A program made the position numbers and the translations under genes. From Pseudoblastomonas marina (GTDB taxonomy: Bacteria > Pseudomonadota > Alphaproteobacteria > Sphingomonadales > Sphingomonadaceae), in assembly GCF_014641655.1 (NCBI RefSeq), contig NZ_BMID01000001.1:868001-932000 (forward strand): a DNA stretch of 64,000 bases. Reading direction: 5' to 3'. The notes below the pieces were generated by a model that made no database searches, was not told the origin of the DNA, and worked only from the letters and a program-made list of their open reading frames with translations. Within the stretch, counting starts at the first letter, position 1, and every line of letters starts with the position of its first letter. Shown piece by piece: positions 59,101-64,000 of the stretch.

Positions 59101-59368
59101 GGCCGAGCGCAACATCGTGACCCGCAGCCTCGAAGGACTGCCGATCCAGCTCAACCTCAACATCAATGCGCGGTTCTACGAGCTGATCGCGCTGCTCAAG
59201 TCGATCTACGATCCCACCGCCCTGCGCGATGCCCGGTCGCTCGGGCTGATCGACGACCAGGGTAATATTATTGCGCGCGAAGTACGCAATCCGCCACCGC
59301 CAGACGTCGATCCCTTCGAAGACGAAATAGACGATATTCAGCCTTCCGAAAGCGAGGAACAGCCATGA
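56159..59368 (+). CDS. ydbH: YdbH-type intermembrane phospholipid transport protein
   Basis: A 1069-residue AsmA-like protein anchored by one N-terminal helix (about 22-41, WRPALPWIVVVLAVVLGFAW) with a long periplasmic beta-rich body. YdbH belongs to the TamB/YhdP/YdbH group, proposed to bridge inner and outer membranes and move phospholipids. The C-terminus has the family block FDGRLPLVFDDSGGRIEGGVL and NLNINARFYELIALLKSIYDPTALRD. AAGGGG lies 7 nt before the ATG. It is followed by ynbE (4-nt overlap) and ydbL, reproducing the E. coli ydbH-ynbE-ydbL operon, which supports the identity. Confidence 0.9.
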   Translation: MAKRRDNSEGGMPPVPRRGFWRPALPWIVVVLAVVLGFAWSQRNEIADDIIASELEKRGIEASYTVERIGGRRQVLRDLVLGDPDRPDATVERAEVRIGWTMLGPAVRSVTLERARLYGTLRDGELSFGALDPLLFAEDEPDRPPSLPDLDVTIVDGRARIASEYGVLGLVLEGSGNPSDGFEGQLGALMPDPRYAGCEATRASFYGTVTTNDSRPTFDGPLRLRELACEDRQIALAALDSELELTLPATFDAAEGELAIETGAARYGAFAAQALEGSGRFDLKPGEATLDYDLALLGLDTPEATLARLSSDGVVRLRDDFARLEWSGGFDGRNLRPGESFNRALAAIGSGANDTPFAPLAAKLRAALSRQTLGSSLEGNVTLRRGEGTLSLVIPAATLRNRNGVRLAELSRLRWSNAEGGNLGGSFRTGGPDLPRMTGSLTSAAGGSAVWQLSLEEYAARSSRIAAPDLRIVQSPDGRFDLTGDVRLSGPLPGGFARNLAFPLDAVFEKDGSFRAFTRCTPVRFDRFEYANLRLARHAVTLCPPTGRAIVRGGNGPLRIVAGAPSLDLAGTLAGTPIHIRSGPIAIAYPGIVRASELWVHLGPPDSGADFVLSDLDAELGGKEISGTFADTEARLVAVPLDVSNAAGEWRYANGVLSLSGATFLLADRNDPQRFYPLDATEAALTLEDGDIRAEANLRDRDTQRLVAAVEVFHDLASGSGNATLDTDALRFDAAFQPEDLTYLAKGTIANTRGLVSGQGRIRWADGTIDSGGEYSSADLDFAAPFGPVEGASGTLVFTDLLAFETAPSQTFQVRSINPGIEVNDGEITLALRRGFEIGIEGGRWPFMGGTLTLRPTDVRFGEGEVRRFTLVVDGLQASRFIERFELANLSATGTFDGRLPLVFDDSGGRIEGGVLVSRPPGGNLSYVGELTYRDLSTMANLAFNVLKSLDYAQMRINMDGDLTGNIVTRVRTFGVRQGEAAERNIVTRSLEGLPIQLNLNINARFYELIALLKSIYDPTALRDARSLGLIDDQGNIIAREVRNPPPPDVDPFEDEIDDIQPSESEEQP

Positions 59369-59556
59369 TTTCGACCAATTTCCGGCGCATTTTGGCGCTG
59401 GCCGCGATCGCGGCGGGCCTTTCGGGCTGTGTCACCGTCGACGCCCCGACCGAGCCGATCGTGATCGAATTGAACATCAACATCCGCCAGGAAGTGATCT
59501 ATCGTCTGGCGGCAGACGCGGAAGACGCGATCGACGAAAATGCCGACATCTTCTGA
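59365..59556 (+). CDS. ynbE: YnbE family outer-membrane lipoprotein
   Basis: A 63-residue lipoprotein. A signal peptide ends in the lipobox LSGC (Cys 22). The mature part VTVDAPTEPIVIELNINIRQEVIYRLA matches YnbE, which is thought to extend the YdbH groove at the outer membrane by beta-strand pairing. Its ATG overlaps the ydbH stop (ATGA), so the two are made in step. Confidence 0.88.
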   Translation: MISTNFRRILALAAIAAGLSGCVTVDAPTEPIVIELNINIRQEVIYRLAADAEDAIDENADIF

Positions 59557-59579
59557 TGCGGCCTGAAAGGAGCGAAACG

Positions 59580-59966
59580 ATGATTCGCAAGCTAATGATC
59601 ACCGCCGCATTGGGCGCGCTCGCGCTGGGCGGCACCGCACAGGCGATGCAGGATCGCGATCCGGCCTACGAGGCGGCGCGTGCATCGGGCAAGGTCGGCG
59701 AGAAGGTCGACGGATATCTCGGCATCGTGGGCGAATCGACCCCCGATCTCGAGCGCATCGTCGCCGACATCAATATCCGCCGCCGCGCGGTCTATACCCA
59801 GCGCGCCAAGGCGCAGAACGCGACGATCAACGAATACGCGATCTCGGCGGGCTGCAAGCTGATCCTGCGCACCGCGCCCGGCGAAAAATACCAGGCCCCC
59901 GACGGCAGCTGGCAGACCCGCACGCAGGATCCCCCGATCCTGCTGCCACAGTGCCCGCGCAGCTGA
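59580..59966 (+). CDS. ydbL: YdbL family periplasmic protein (DUF1318)
   Basis: A 128-residue periplasmic protein with a signal peptide (MIRKLMITAALGALALGGTAQA) and a DUF1318 domain: ASGKVGEKVDGYLGIV, IVADINIRRRAVYTQRAKAQN. YdbL is the third partner of YdbH and YnbE and may modulate YdbH-YnbE assembly. AAAGGAG lies 7 nt before the ATG. An extra C-terminal YQAPDGSWQTRTQDPPILLP segment holds a second Cys. Confidence 0.88.
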   Translation: MIRKLMITAALGALALGGTAQAMQDRDPAYEAARASGKVGEKVDGYLGIVGESTPDLERIVADINIRRRAVYTQRAKAQNATINEYAISAGCKLILRTAPGEKYQAPDGSWQTRTQDPPILLPQCPRS

Positions 59967-59987
59967 CGCAAACCGCGTCCGCTTCGG

Positions 59988-60016
59988 TTGACTTGCCACA
60001 GGCCCCCTACTAAGGG
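59988..60016 (+). promoter_or_regulatory. candidate promoter of the F0 ATP synthase genes
   Basis: TTGACT, a 17-nt spacer and TAAGGG, 60 bp before atpI. The -35 is good; the -10 is poor, so this is only a candidate. Confidence 0.35.
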
Positions 60017-60076
60017 GGCGGCGCCCTTGGCGGGCAAGTCCGTGCCCGTGCCATCGATCCCTTCAGGAGAGCAGGC

Positions 60077-60397
60077 ATGAGCGAAGACAAACCCGCACGG
60101 GATTCAATCGAGGAGGATGCGCGAGTCGACGCGCTCGAAGCGCGGCTTAAAGCCGCCGAGAGCCGCGAAGAATTGCGCAACCGGAAGCAATCCTCGGGTG
60201 CCGACGCGAATTATCGCAGCGGCAACCGGGTGCTTGCGGACTTGCTCGGAGGAATCCTCGGCGGAGCGGTGATCGGGTGGGCCATCGGCTTTTTCACCGG
60301 CACCAATCCGTGGGCCCTGCTGGTAGGCCTGTTCCTCGGGATCGTGGTCGCCTTCAGGAACATCATTCGCGCGGCAAATGTGCGACCCGACGAATGA
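60077..60397 (+). CDS. atpI: ATP synthase protein I
   Basis: A 106-residue membrane protein with an acidic, charged N-terminus and two helices (LADLLGGILGGAVIGWAIGFF and ALLVGLFLGIVVAFRNII). AtpI assists c-ring assembly and perhaps Mg2+ supply. It heads the F0 gene cluster, 53 bp before atpB. The glycine-rich first helix is typical of the alphaproteobacterial type. Confidence 0.9.
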   Translation: MSEDKPARDSIEEDARVDALEARLKAAESREELRNRKQSSGADANYRSGNRVLADLLGGILGGAVIGWAIGFFTGTNPWALLVGLFLGIVVAFRNIIRAANVRPDE

Positions 60398-60450
60398 CCC
60401 CTCGCGGGGTTCGGGGCGCGCAGCTTAGAGATTACGAAGGTTAGACTCAC

Positions 60451-61239
60451 GTGGCAGCCGAAGAAGGCAAGGTCGACCCGATGCACCAGTTCGCGATCGA
60501 ACCGATCGCGGGCACGGAGGCGTGGGAAATCGCCGGTTACAACATCGCTTTCACCAACAGCGCGCTGTGGATGCTCATCACCACGGTGGTGCTGTTCCTG
60601 TTCGTTATGGGCGGCATGAAGCGCCAGCTCGTGCCGGGCCGTTGGCAGATGATGGTCGAATCCTTCACCGGCTTCATCGACAACATGCTCGAAGCGAATA
60701 TCGGCAAGGCGGGGCGCAAATACGTGCCCTACGTCTTCAGCCTGTTCATGTTCATCCTGTTCGCGAACCTGCTCGGCCTGCTGCCGCTGGGCGTGATCGG
60801 GCTCCACCCGTTCACCTTCACCAGCCACTTCACCGTGACCGGCATCCTCGCGATCCTCAGCTTCTCGATCGTCCTCATCGTCGGTTTCTGGAAGCACGGC
60901 CTCCACTTCTTCTCGCTGTTCGTGCCGCACGGCACCCCGCTGCCGATGATCCCGGTGATCGCGCCGATCGAGTTCATCTCGTTCATGGTGCGCCCGTTCA
61001 GCCTCGGCCTGCGTCTGTTCGTCGCGATGATGGCCGGCCACGTCCTGCTGGAAGTCCTGTCGAGTTTCGTGATCGACGGTACCAATGCCGGGATCGGTTT
61101 CGGCTTCCTCGTCGGCCTGCCGAGCTTCCTGCTGATGATCGGCATCTGTGCGCTCGAACTGCTGGTCGCGGGCATCCAGGCCTATGTCTTCGCCCTTTTG
61201 ACGTCGCTGTACATCAACGACGCCGAGAACCTTCACTAA
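60451..61239 (+). CDS. atpB: ATP synthase F0 subunit a
   Basis: A 262-residue membrane subunit forming the proton half-channels. The essential arginine is about R188 in PFSLGLRLFVAMMAGH. YVPYVFSLFMFILFANLLGLLP and the final ALLTSLYINDAENLH are characteristic. The start codon is GTG. Five or six helices. Confidence 0.96.
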   Translation: MAAEEGKVDPMHQFAIEPIAGTEAWEIAGYNIAFTNSALWMLITTVVLFLFVMGGMKRQLVPGRWQMMVESFTGFIDNMLEANIGKAGRKYVPYVFSLFMFILFANLLGLLPLGVIGLHPFTFTSHFTVTGILAILSFSIVLIVGFWKHGLHFFSLFVPHGTPLPMIPVIAPIEFISFMVRPFSLGLRLFVAMMAGHVLLEVLSSFVIDGTNAGIGFGFLVGLPSFLLMIGICALELLVAGIQAYVFALLTSLYINDAENLH

Positions 61240-61275
61240 TCGTCTCAATCTAACGGAATACCAAAGGAGTTCATT

Positions 61276-61503
61276 ATGGATATGGAAGCTGCCAAGCTCA
61301 TCGGTGCTGGCCTCGCTGCGATCGGTGCCGGTATGGCCGCCATCGGCGTGGGTAACGTGTTCGGCTCGTTTCTCGAAAGCGCGCTGCGCAACCCGGGTGC
61401 CGCCGACGGCCAGCAGGGCCGCCTGTTCATCGGCTTCGCCGCGGCGGAACTTCTGGGCCTGCTGGCCTTCGTCGTCGCGATGATCCTGATCTTCGTCGCC
61501 TGA
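61276..61503 (+). CDS. atpE: ATP synthase F0 subunit c
   Basis: A 75-residue two-helix proteolipid; the c-ring rotates as protons bind the carboxylate. The proton-binding residue is E58 in FAAAELLGLL, the polar loop is LRNPGAADGQQ, and the first helix holds a GxGxG-like run (GAGLAAIGAGMAAIGVG). AAAGGAG 6 nt before the ATG is the strongest ribosome site in the cluster, fitting the subunit's high copy number. The E58 ligand set suggests H+, not Na+, though this is inference. Confidence 0.97.
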   Translation: MDMEAAKLIGAGLAAIGAGMAAIGVGNVFGSFLESALRNPGAADGQQGRLFIGFAAAELLGLLAFVVAMILIFVA

Positions 61504-61579
61504 CGAATACCTGAACTTGCGGGCCGGGGCAGAGCTCCGGCCCGTCCCATGATTTGACTGTCGAACCGCGAGTGCGTCG

Positions 61580-62074
61580 ATGCCCCAGATAGCCCAGCTT
61601 GCCGAAACCTGGTCTAGCCAGTTCTTCTGGCTCGCCGTCTTCTTCGGAATCACCTTCTTCCTGATCGGGATGGGGATGGTGCCGAAGATCATGGACACCG
61701 TCGACCAGCGCGACAGCAAGATCGCCGACGACCTCGCCGCGGCCAAGGCCGCCCGCGATGCCGCGGACGAGCAGGAAGAAGCCTGGCGCGTGCGCGAGAA
61801 CGAAAACCGCGAGAAAGCGCGCGGGATCGTCAACGCGGCGAAGGCCGATGCCGCGGCCAAGTCGGAAAAGACCATCGCGGCCGCGCAGAAGCGTCTCGAC
61901 AAGAAGCTCGACGAGGCGGAAATCCGCATCGGCGAGGCGCGCAATGCCGCGCTGGCCGAGATCGAAGCGGTCGCCACCGAAGCCGCGCAGGACATCGTCC
62001 AGCGCGTGGCCGGTATCAAGGTGACCAAGCCCACTGCGGCCAAGGCCGTCAAGGAGACGCTGGCTCATGGCTAA
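61580..62074 (+). CDS. ATP synthase F0 subunit b'
   Basis: A 164-residue peripheral-stalk subunit with one N-terminal helix (FFWLAVFFGITFFLIGMGMVP) and a long Ala/Glu/Lys-rich coiled-coil. Photosynthetic and many alphaproteobacterial synthases use a b/b' heterodimer; the pair here fits. Its end overlaps atpF by 8 nt. Confidence 0.92.
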   Translation: MPQIAQLAETWSSQFFWLAVFFGITFFLIGMGMVPKIMDTVDQRDSKIADDLAAAKAARDAADEQEEAWRVRENENREKARGIVNAAKADAAAKSEKTIAAAQKRLDKKLDEAEIRIGEARNAALAEIEAVATEAAQDIVQRVAGIKVTKPTAAKAVKETLAHG

Positions 62075-62633
62075 CACGCCCGCCCCCCTGACCACCGGCG
62101 CGCCGGAAGCTTATACCGAAGTCGACGCCTCTGGCGCGACGCACGAATCGCCTTCGCTGTGGGGCTTCGAGCCCTATCAGTGGGTCTCGGTCGCGATGCT
62201 CGTCCTTCTCGCCTTCGCCTTCATCGGCGCCAAGGTGCACAGGACCATCGCCGGCGGACTCGACAAGAAGATCGCCGATATCCGCGAACAGCTCGACGAG
62301 GCGAAGGAGCTGCGCGCCGAGGCCGAGGCGCTGCGCAACGAATACGCCGCCAAGATCGCCAACGCCGAGAAGGACGCCGAGGCGATGATCGAAAGCGCCA
62401 AGGGCGAAGCCGAAGGCATCGTCGCCAAGGCGGAGGCCGACAGCAAGGCGATCGTCGAACGCCGCAAGCGGATGGCCGAGGACCGCATCGCGGCCGCCGA
62501 GCGCGACGCGCTGGACGAGGTGCGCAACCGCGCCGTCACAGCCGCCACCGCAGCGGCCGGCACGCTGATCGACGACAGGTTCGACGCTGACGCCGATCGC
62601 GCGCTGGCCGACAAGGTGATCGCCGACATCTGA
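62067..62633 (+). CDS. atpF: ATP synthase F0 subunit b
   Basis: A 188-residue stalk subunit with one helix at about 32-50 (PYQWVSVAMLVLLAFAFIGA) and a coiled-coil rich in Ala, Glu and Lys (ADIREQLDEAKELRAEAEALRNEY). It overlaps the b' gene by 8 nt and ends the F0 cluster; F1 genes (atpHAGDC) are not in the window, as usual in alphaproteobacteria. Confidence 0.93.
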   Translation: MANTPAPLTTGAPEAYTEVDASGATHESPSLWGFEPYQWVSVAMLVLLAFAFIGAKVHRTIAGGLDKKIADIREQLDEAKELRAEAEALRNEYAAKIANAEKDAEAMIESAKGEAEGIVAKAEADSKAIVERRKRMAEDRIAAAERDALDEVRNRAVTAATAAAGTLIDDRFDADADRALADKVIADI

Positions 62634-62657
62634 TCGGGCGACACACTGCGAATTTCG

Positions 62658-62686
62658 AAAGGGCGGCCTAAGGGTCGCCCTTTTTC
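62658..62686. terminator. bidirectional terminator between atpF and the DOPA-dioxygenase-like gene
   Basis: AAAGGGCGGCC with GGTCGCCCTTT forms an 11-bp stem with one G-T pair, loop TAAG, and T-runs on both strands (TTTTT forward, TTTCG reverse). It lies 25 bp after atpF and 15 bp after the convergent gene. Confidence 0.85.
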
Positions 62687-62700
62687 GTTGGCGGGTGCGA

Positions 62701-63027
62701 TCAGTCGAAGATCGACAGGTCGAGCGGTTCGGATTCGCCGAACCAGACCACGTGTCGGGTATGATCGGCGAGATCGTCCCCGCTGAGGCCATGCGCGAAG
62801 ATCGTGAGGTCTCCGCGCGCCTCGGCCGCCCACACGGCGAATTCACCGAATTGCGCCGGGCGGAGTGTCAGCTGGCAGGATCCGCGCGGATGGGGCCCGA
62901 CCGGCGCGATATGGAAATGTCCGACCGGACAGCCGAACCGGTCCTTTGCGCGGGCCGCGAAATGTTGGGCTTCATCCAGCTCGTCTGCATCGAAGTAGAT
63001 ATGCGCATGGAAGCCCTTGATCGTCAT
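62701..63027 (-). CDS. DOPA 4,5-dioxygenase family protein
   Basis: A 108-residue protein of the DOPA 4,5-dioxygenase family (betalain-type extradiol dioxygenases of fungi; bacterial members mostly untested). GFHAHIYFDADELDEAQ near the start, GHFHIAPVGPHPRGSCQL and DHTRHVVWFGES contribute His residues that could bind iron. Its ATG shares one base with the gloB stop (TGATG), so it is translated after gloB. Function is inferred from family only. Confidence 0.85.
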   Translation of the reverse strand: MTIKGFHAHIYFDADELDEAQHFAARAKDRFGCPVGHFHIAPVGPHPRGSCQLTLRPAQFGEFAVWAAEARGDLTIFAHGLSGDDLADHTRHVVWFGESEPLDLSIFD

Positions 63028-63788
63028 CAGAACGCGTCCTTGGCAGCCCTCAGTGCGGCGAAAGTCTCGTGTGGGGCCTCGCCGCCCCAGCGCGCCTGCA
63101 TCTCGTCGTCGTCGGCGCGGAGGAAGGGATTGGTCTCGAGCTCGCGATCGAGCGGGAACGGCACGGTGGGCTCGCCCGCCTCGCGCTTGGCGTCGATTTC
63201 CCTGGCATAGGCAGCCAGCGCATCGTTGCCAGGATCGGCATGGAGCGCGAACTGCGCGTTCGCTTGCGTGTATTCGTGGGCGCAATACATCGTCGTGTCG
63301 GCGGGCAGGGTCTTCAATCGCGACAGGCTGTCCCAGAACTGTCCGGGCTCGCCCTCGAACATCCGCCCGCAGCCGAGCGCGAACAGCGCATCGCCGACGA
63401 AGGCGATCCCGTCATCGGCGAGGTGGAAGGCGATGTGGCCGTTGGTGTGGCCGGAGACGTCGATCACGCGCGCCGTGTGGTCGCCCAGCGAGACCGTGTC
63501 GCCGTGCGCGACCTCGCGATCGATCGGCGAGAGCTTCTCGACTTCCTGCGGGGCGATCACTTTCGCGCCGGTCGCTTCGACGATCGCCTTGTTCCCGCCG
63601 GCATGGTCGGGATGCCAGTGCGTGTTCCAGATATGGGTGATCTTCCACCCCTTGGCTTCGGCCTGCTTCAGGTATTCGGCGCCATCGGGCGTATCGATGC
63701 AGGTCGTCTCGCCGCTGGCGGGATCGTGGACGAGGAAGCCGTAATTGTCGGACAGGCAGGGGAACTGGTGGATCTGGAGCATGCCCAT
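63027..63788 (-). CDS. gloB: hydroxyacylglutathione hydrolase (glyoxalase II)
   Basis: A 253-residue MBL-fold thioesterase that hydrolyses S-D-lactoylglutathione in methylglyoxal detoxification. The metal motif THWHPDHAGG is at about 56-65, SGHTNGHIAFH and FVGDALFALGCGRMFEG carry further ligands, and YCAHEYTQANAQFAL is the glutathione-site block. Start is MGMLQIHQF or the MLQ two codons later. A 1-nt overlap couples it to the DOPA-dioxygenase-like gene. Confidence 0.94.
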   Translation of the reverse strand: MGMLQIHQFPCLSDNYGFLVHDPASGETTCIDTPDGAEYLKQAEAKGWKITHIWNTHWHPDHAGGNKAIVEATGAKVIAPQEVEKLSPIDREVAHGDTVSLGDHTARVIDVSGHTNGHIAFHLADDGIAFVGDALFALGCGRMFEGEPGQFWDSLSRLKTLPADTTMYCAHEYTQANAQFALHADPGNDALAAYAREIDAKREAGEPTVPFPLDRELETNPFLRADDDEMQARWGGEAPHETFAALRAAKDAF

Positions 63789-63811
63789 GAAGGTAGGCGC
63801 CCGTCTCGCCG

Positions 63812-63842
63812 TAGAAAAGGCCCGCCATAGAAAAGGCCCGCC
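63812..63842. repeat. tandem 15-bp repeat of a terminator arm
   Basis: TAGAAAAGGCCCGCC occurs twice, separated by one base (63812-63826 and 63828-63842). The second copy is the 3' arm of the rpsA terminator on the minus strand; the first copy duplicates that arm together with its T-run. Confidence 0.85.
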
Positions 63843-63866
63843 GCTCCGGTGGGGAGGGCGGGCCTT
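63831..63866 (-). terminator. intrinsic terminator of rpsA
   Basis: AAGGCCCGCC with GGCGGGCCTT makes a perfect 10-bp stem, a 14-nt loop, and TTTT on the minus strand, 29 bp after the rpsA stop. An extra copy of the 3' arm follows. Confidence 0.85.
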
Positions 63867-63895
63867 CGCTATCCGCTGGTGCGGCGTGGAAGAGC

Positions 63896-64000
63896 TTAGT
63901 CTTCCTTCTTCTTCAGCGCTTCGCCGAGGATGTCGCCGAGCGAGGCACCCGAGTCGGCCGAACCGTACTGTTCGACGGCCTGCTTCTCTTCGGCGATCTG
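63896..64000 (-). CDS. rpsA: 30S ribosomal protein S1, C-terminal end (partial)
   Basis: The last 34 residues (QIAEEKQAVEQYGSADSGAS, then LGDILGEALKKKED) match the C-terminus of ribosomal protein S1 in Sphingomonadales, from memory. S1 binds mRNA on the 30S subunit. The S1 domains lie beyond the right edge. The tail is short, so the call relies on the SGASLGDILGEAL motif, but a terminator fitting a highly expressed gene follows. Confidence 0.85.
   Translation of the reverse strand, partial: QIAEEKQAVEQYGSADSGASLGDILGEALKKKED

Noticed and set aside
63027-63788. gloB as a second beta-lactamase
   Set aside because: It has the MBL fold, but the THWHPDH motif and glutathione-site block are those of glyoxalase II, and there is no signal peptide.

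Overview
The window looks like chromosomal DNA of a high-GC alphaproteobacterium of the Sphingomonadales, most likely the Erythrobacteraceae. The main pointers are: a CckA hybrid kinase and a CpdR response regulator; a LexA box of the alphaproteobacterial GTTC-N7-GTTC type at recA; a split ATP synthase locus holding only the F0 genes (atpI-B-E-F'-F); a SapC protein and DUF4139 proteins; and a chromosomal subclass B1 metallo-beta-lactamase of the NDM-like kind known from Erythrobacter. The genus is inference. Nearly all of the window is packed core genome with many 1-8 nt gene overlaps. I see no phage, insertion sequence, CRISPR array, rRNA operon or origin.

Layout. 1-8.7 kb, mostly minus strand: argG (cut by the left edge), a CFA-synthase-like methyltransferase, then a probable transcript running slt-type lytic transglycosylase > greB > IalB-like > rlmN > methyltransferase > pteridine-reductase-like SDR. 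8.7-22.5 kb, mostly plus strand: dapA, smpB, DUF2062 protein coupled to cckA, two tandem DUF4139 proteins, SOS-controlled recA, a methyltransferase and alaS. 22.5-27.5 kb, minus strand: a small hydrophilic protein, a CPA2 antiporter, a GNAT-nitrilase fusion and icd. 27.7-31 kb: enoyl-CoA hydratase, tRNA-Val(GAC), cpdR, an N-formylglutamate amidohydrolase-like gene, a structured intergenic region that may encode a small RNA, and sapC. 31-43.6 kb: FAD-linked dehydrogenase, DEAD-box helicase, sterol-desaturase-like protein, UvrD/PcrA helicase, secreted unknowns, GFA protein, rsmD-rluB, a Rieske oxygenase and ampG.

43.5-52.4 kb is one long minus-strand array: purB, lapA, pyrF, a B1 metallo-beta-lactamase lipoprotein, trpF, trpB, an orphan lower-GC membrane protein, trpA, accD and folC. 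52.6-62.6 kb holds a DUF3857-transglutaminase-TPR protein, radC, the ydbH-ynbE-ydbL envelope operon and the F0 ATP synthase genes. The right edge has a DOPA-dioxygenase-like protein, gloB and the 3' end of rpsA.

The most interesting items are the NDM-like B1 metallo-beta-lactamase embedded in a housekeeping pyrF-trpF operon, the foreign-looking membrane gene inserted between trpB and trpA, and the candidate small RNA with C-rich single-stranded segments downstream of sapC. I did not find a clear new multi-gene defence or mobile system.
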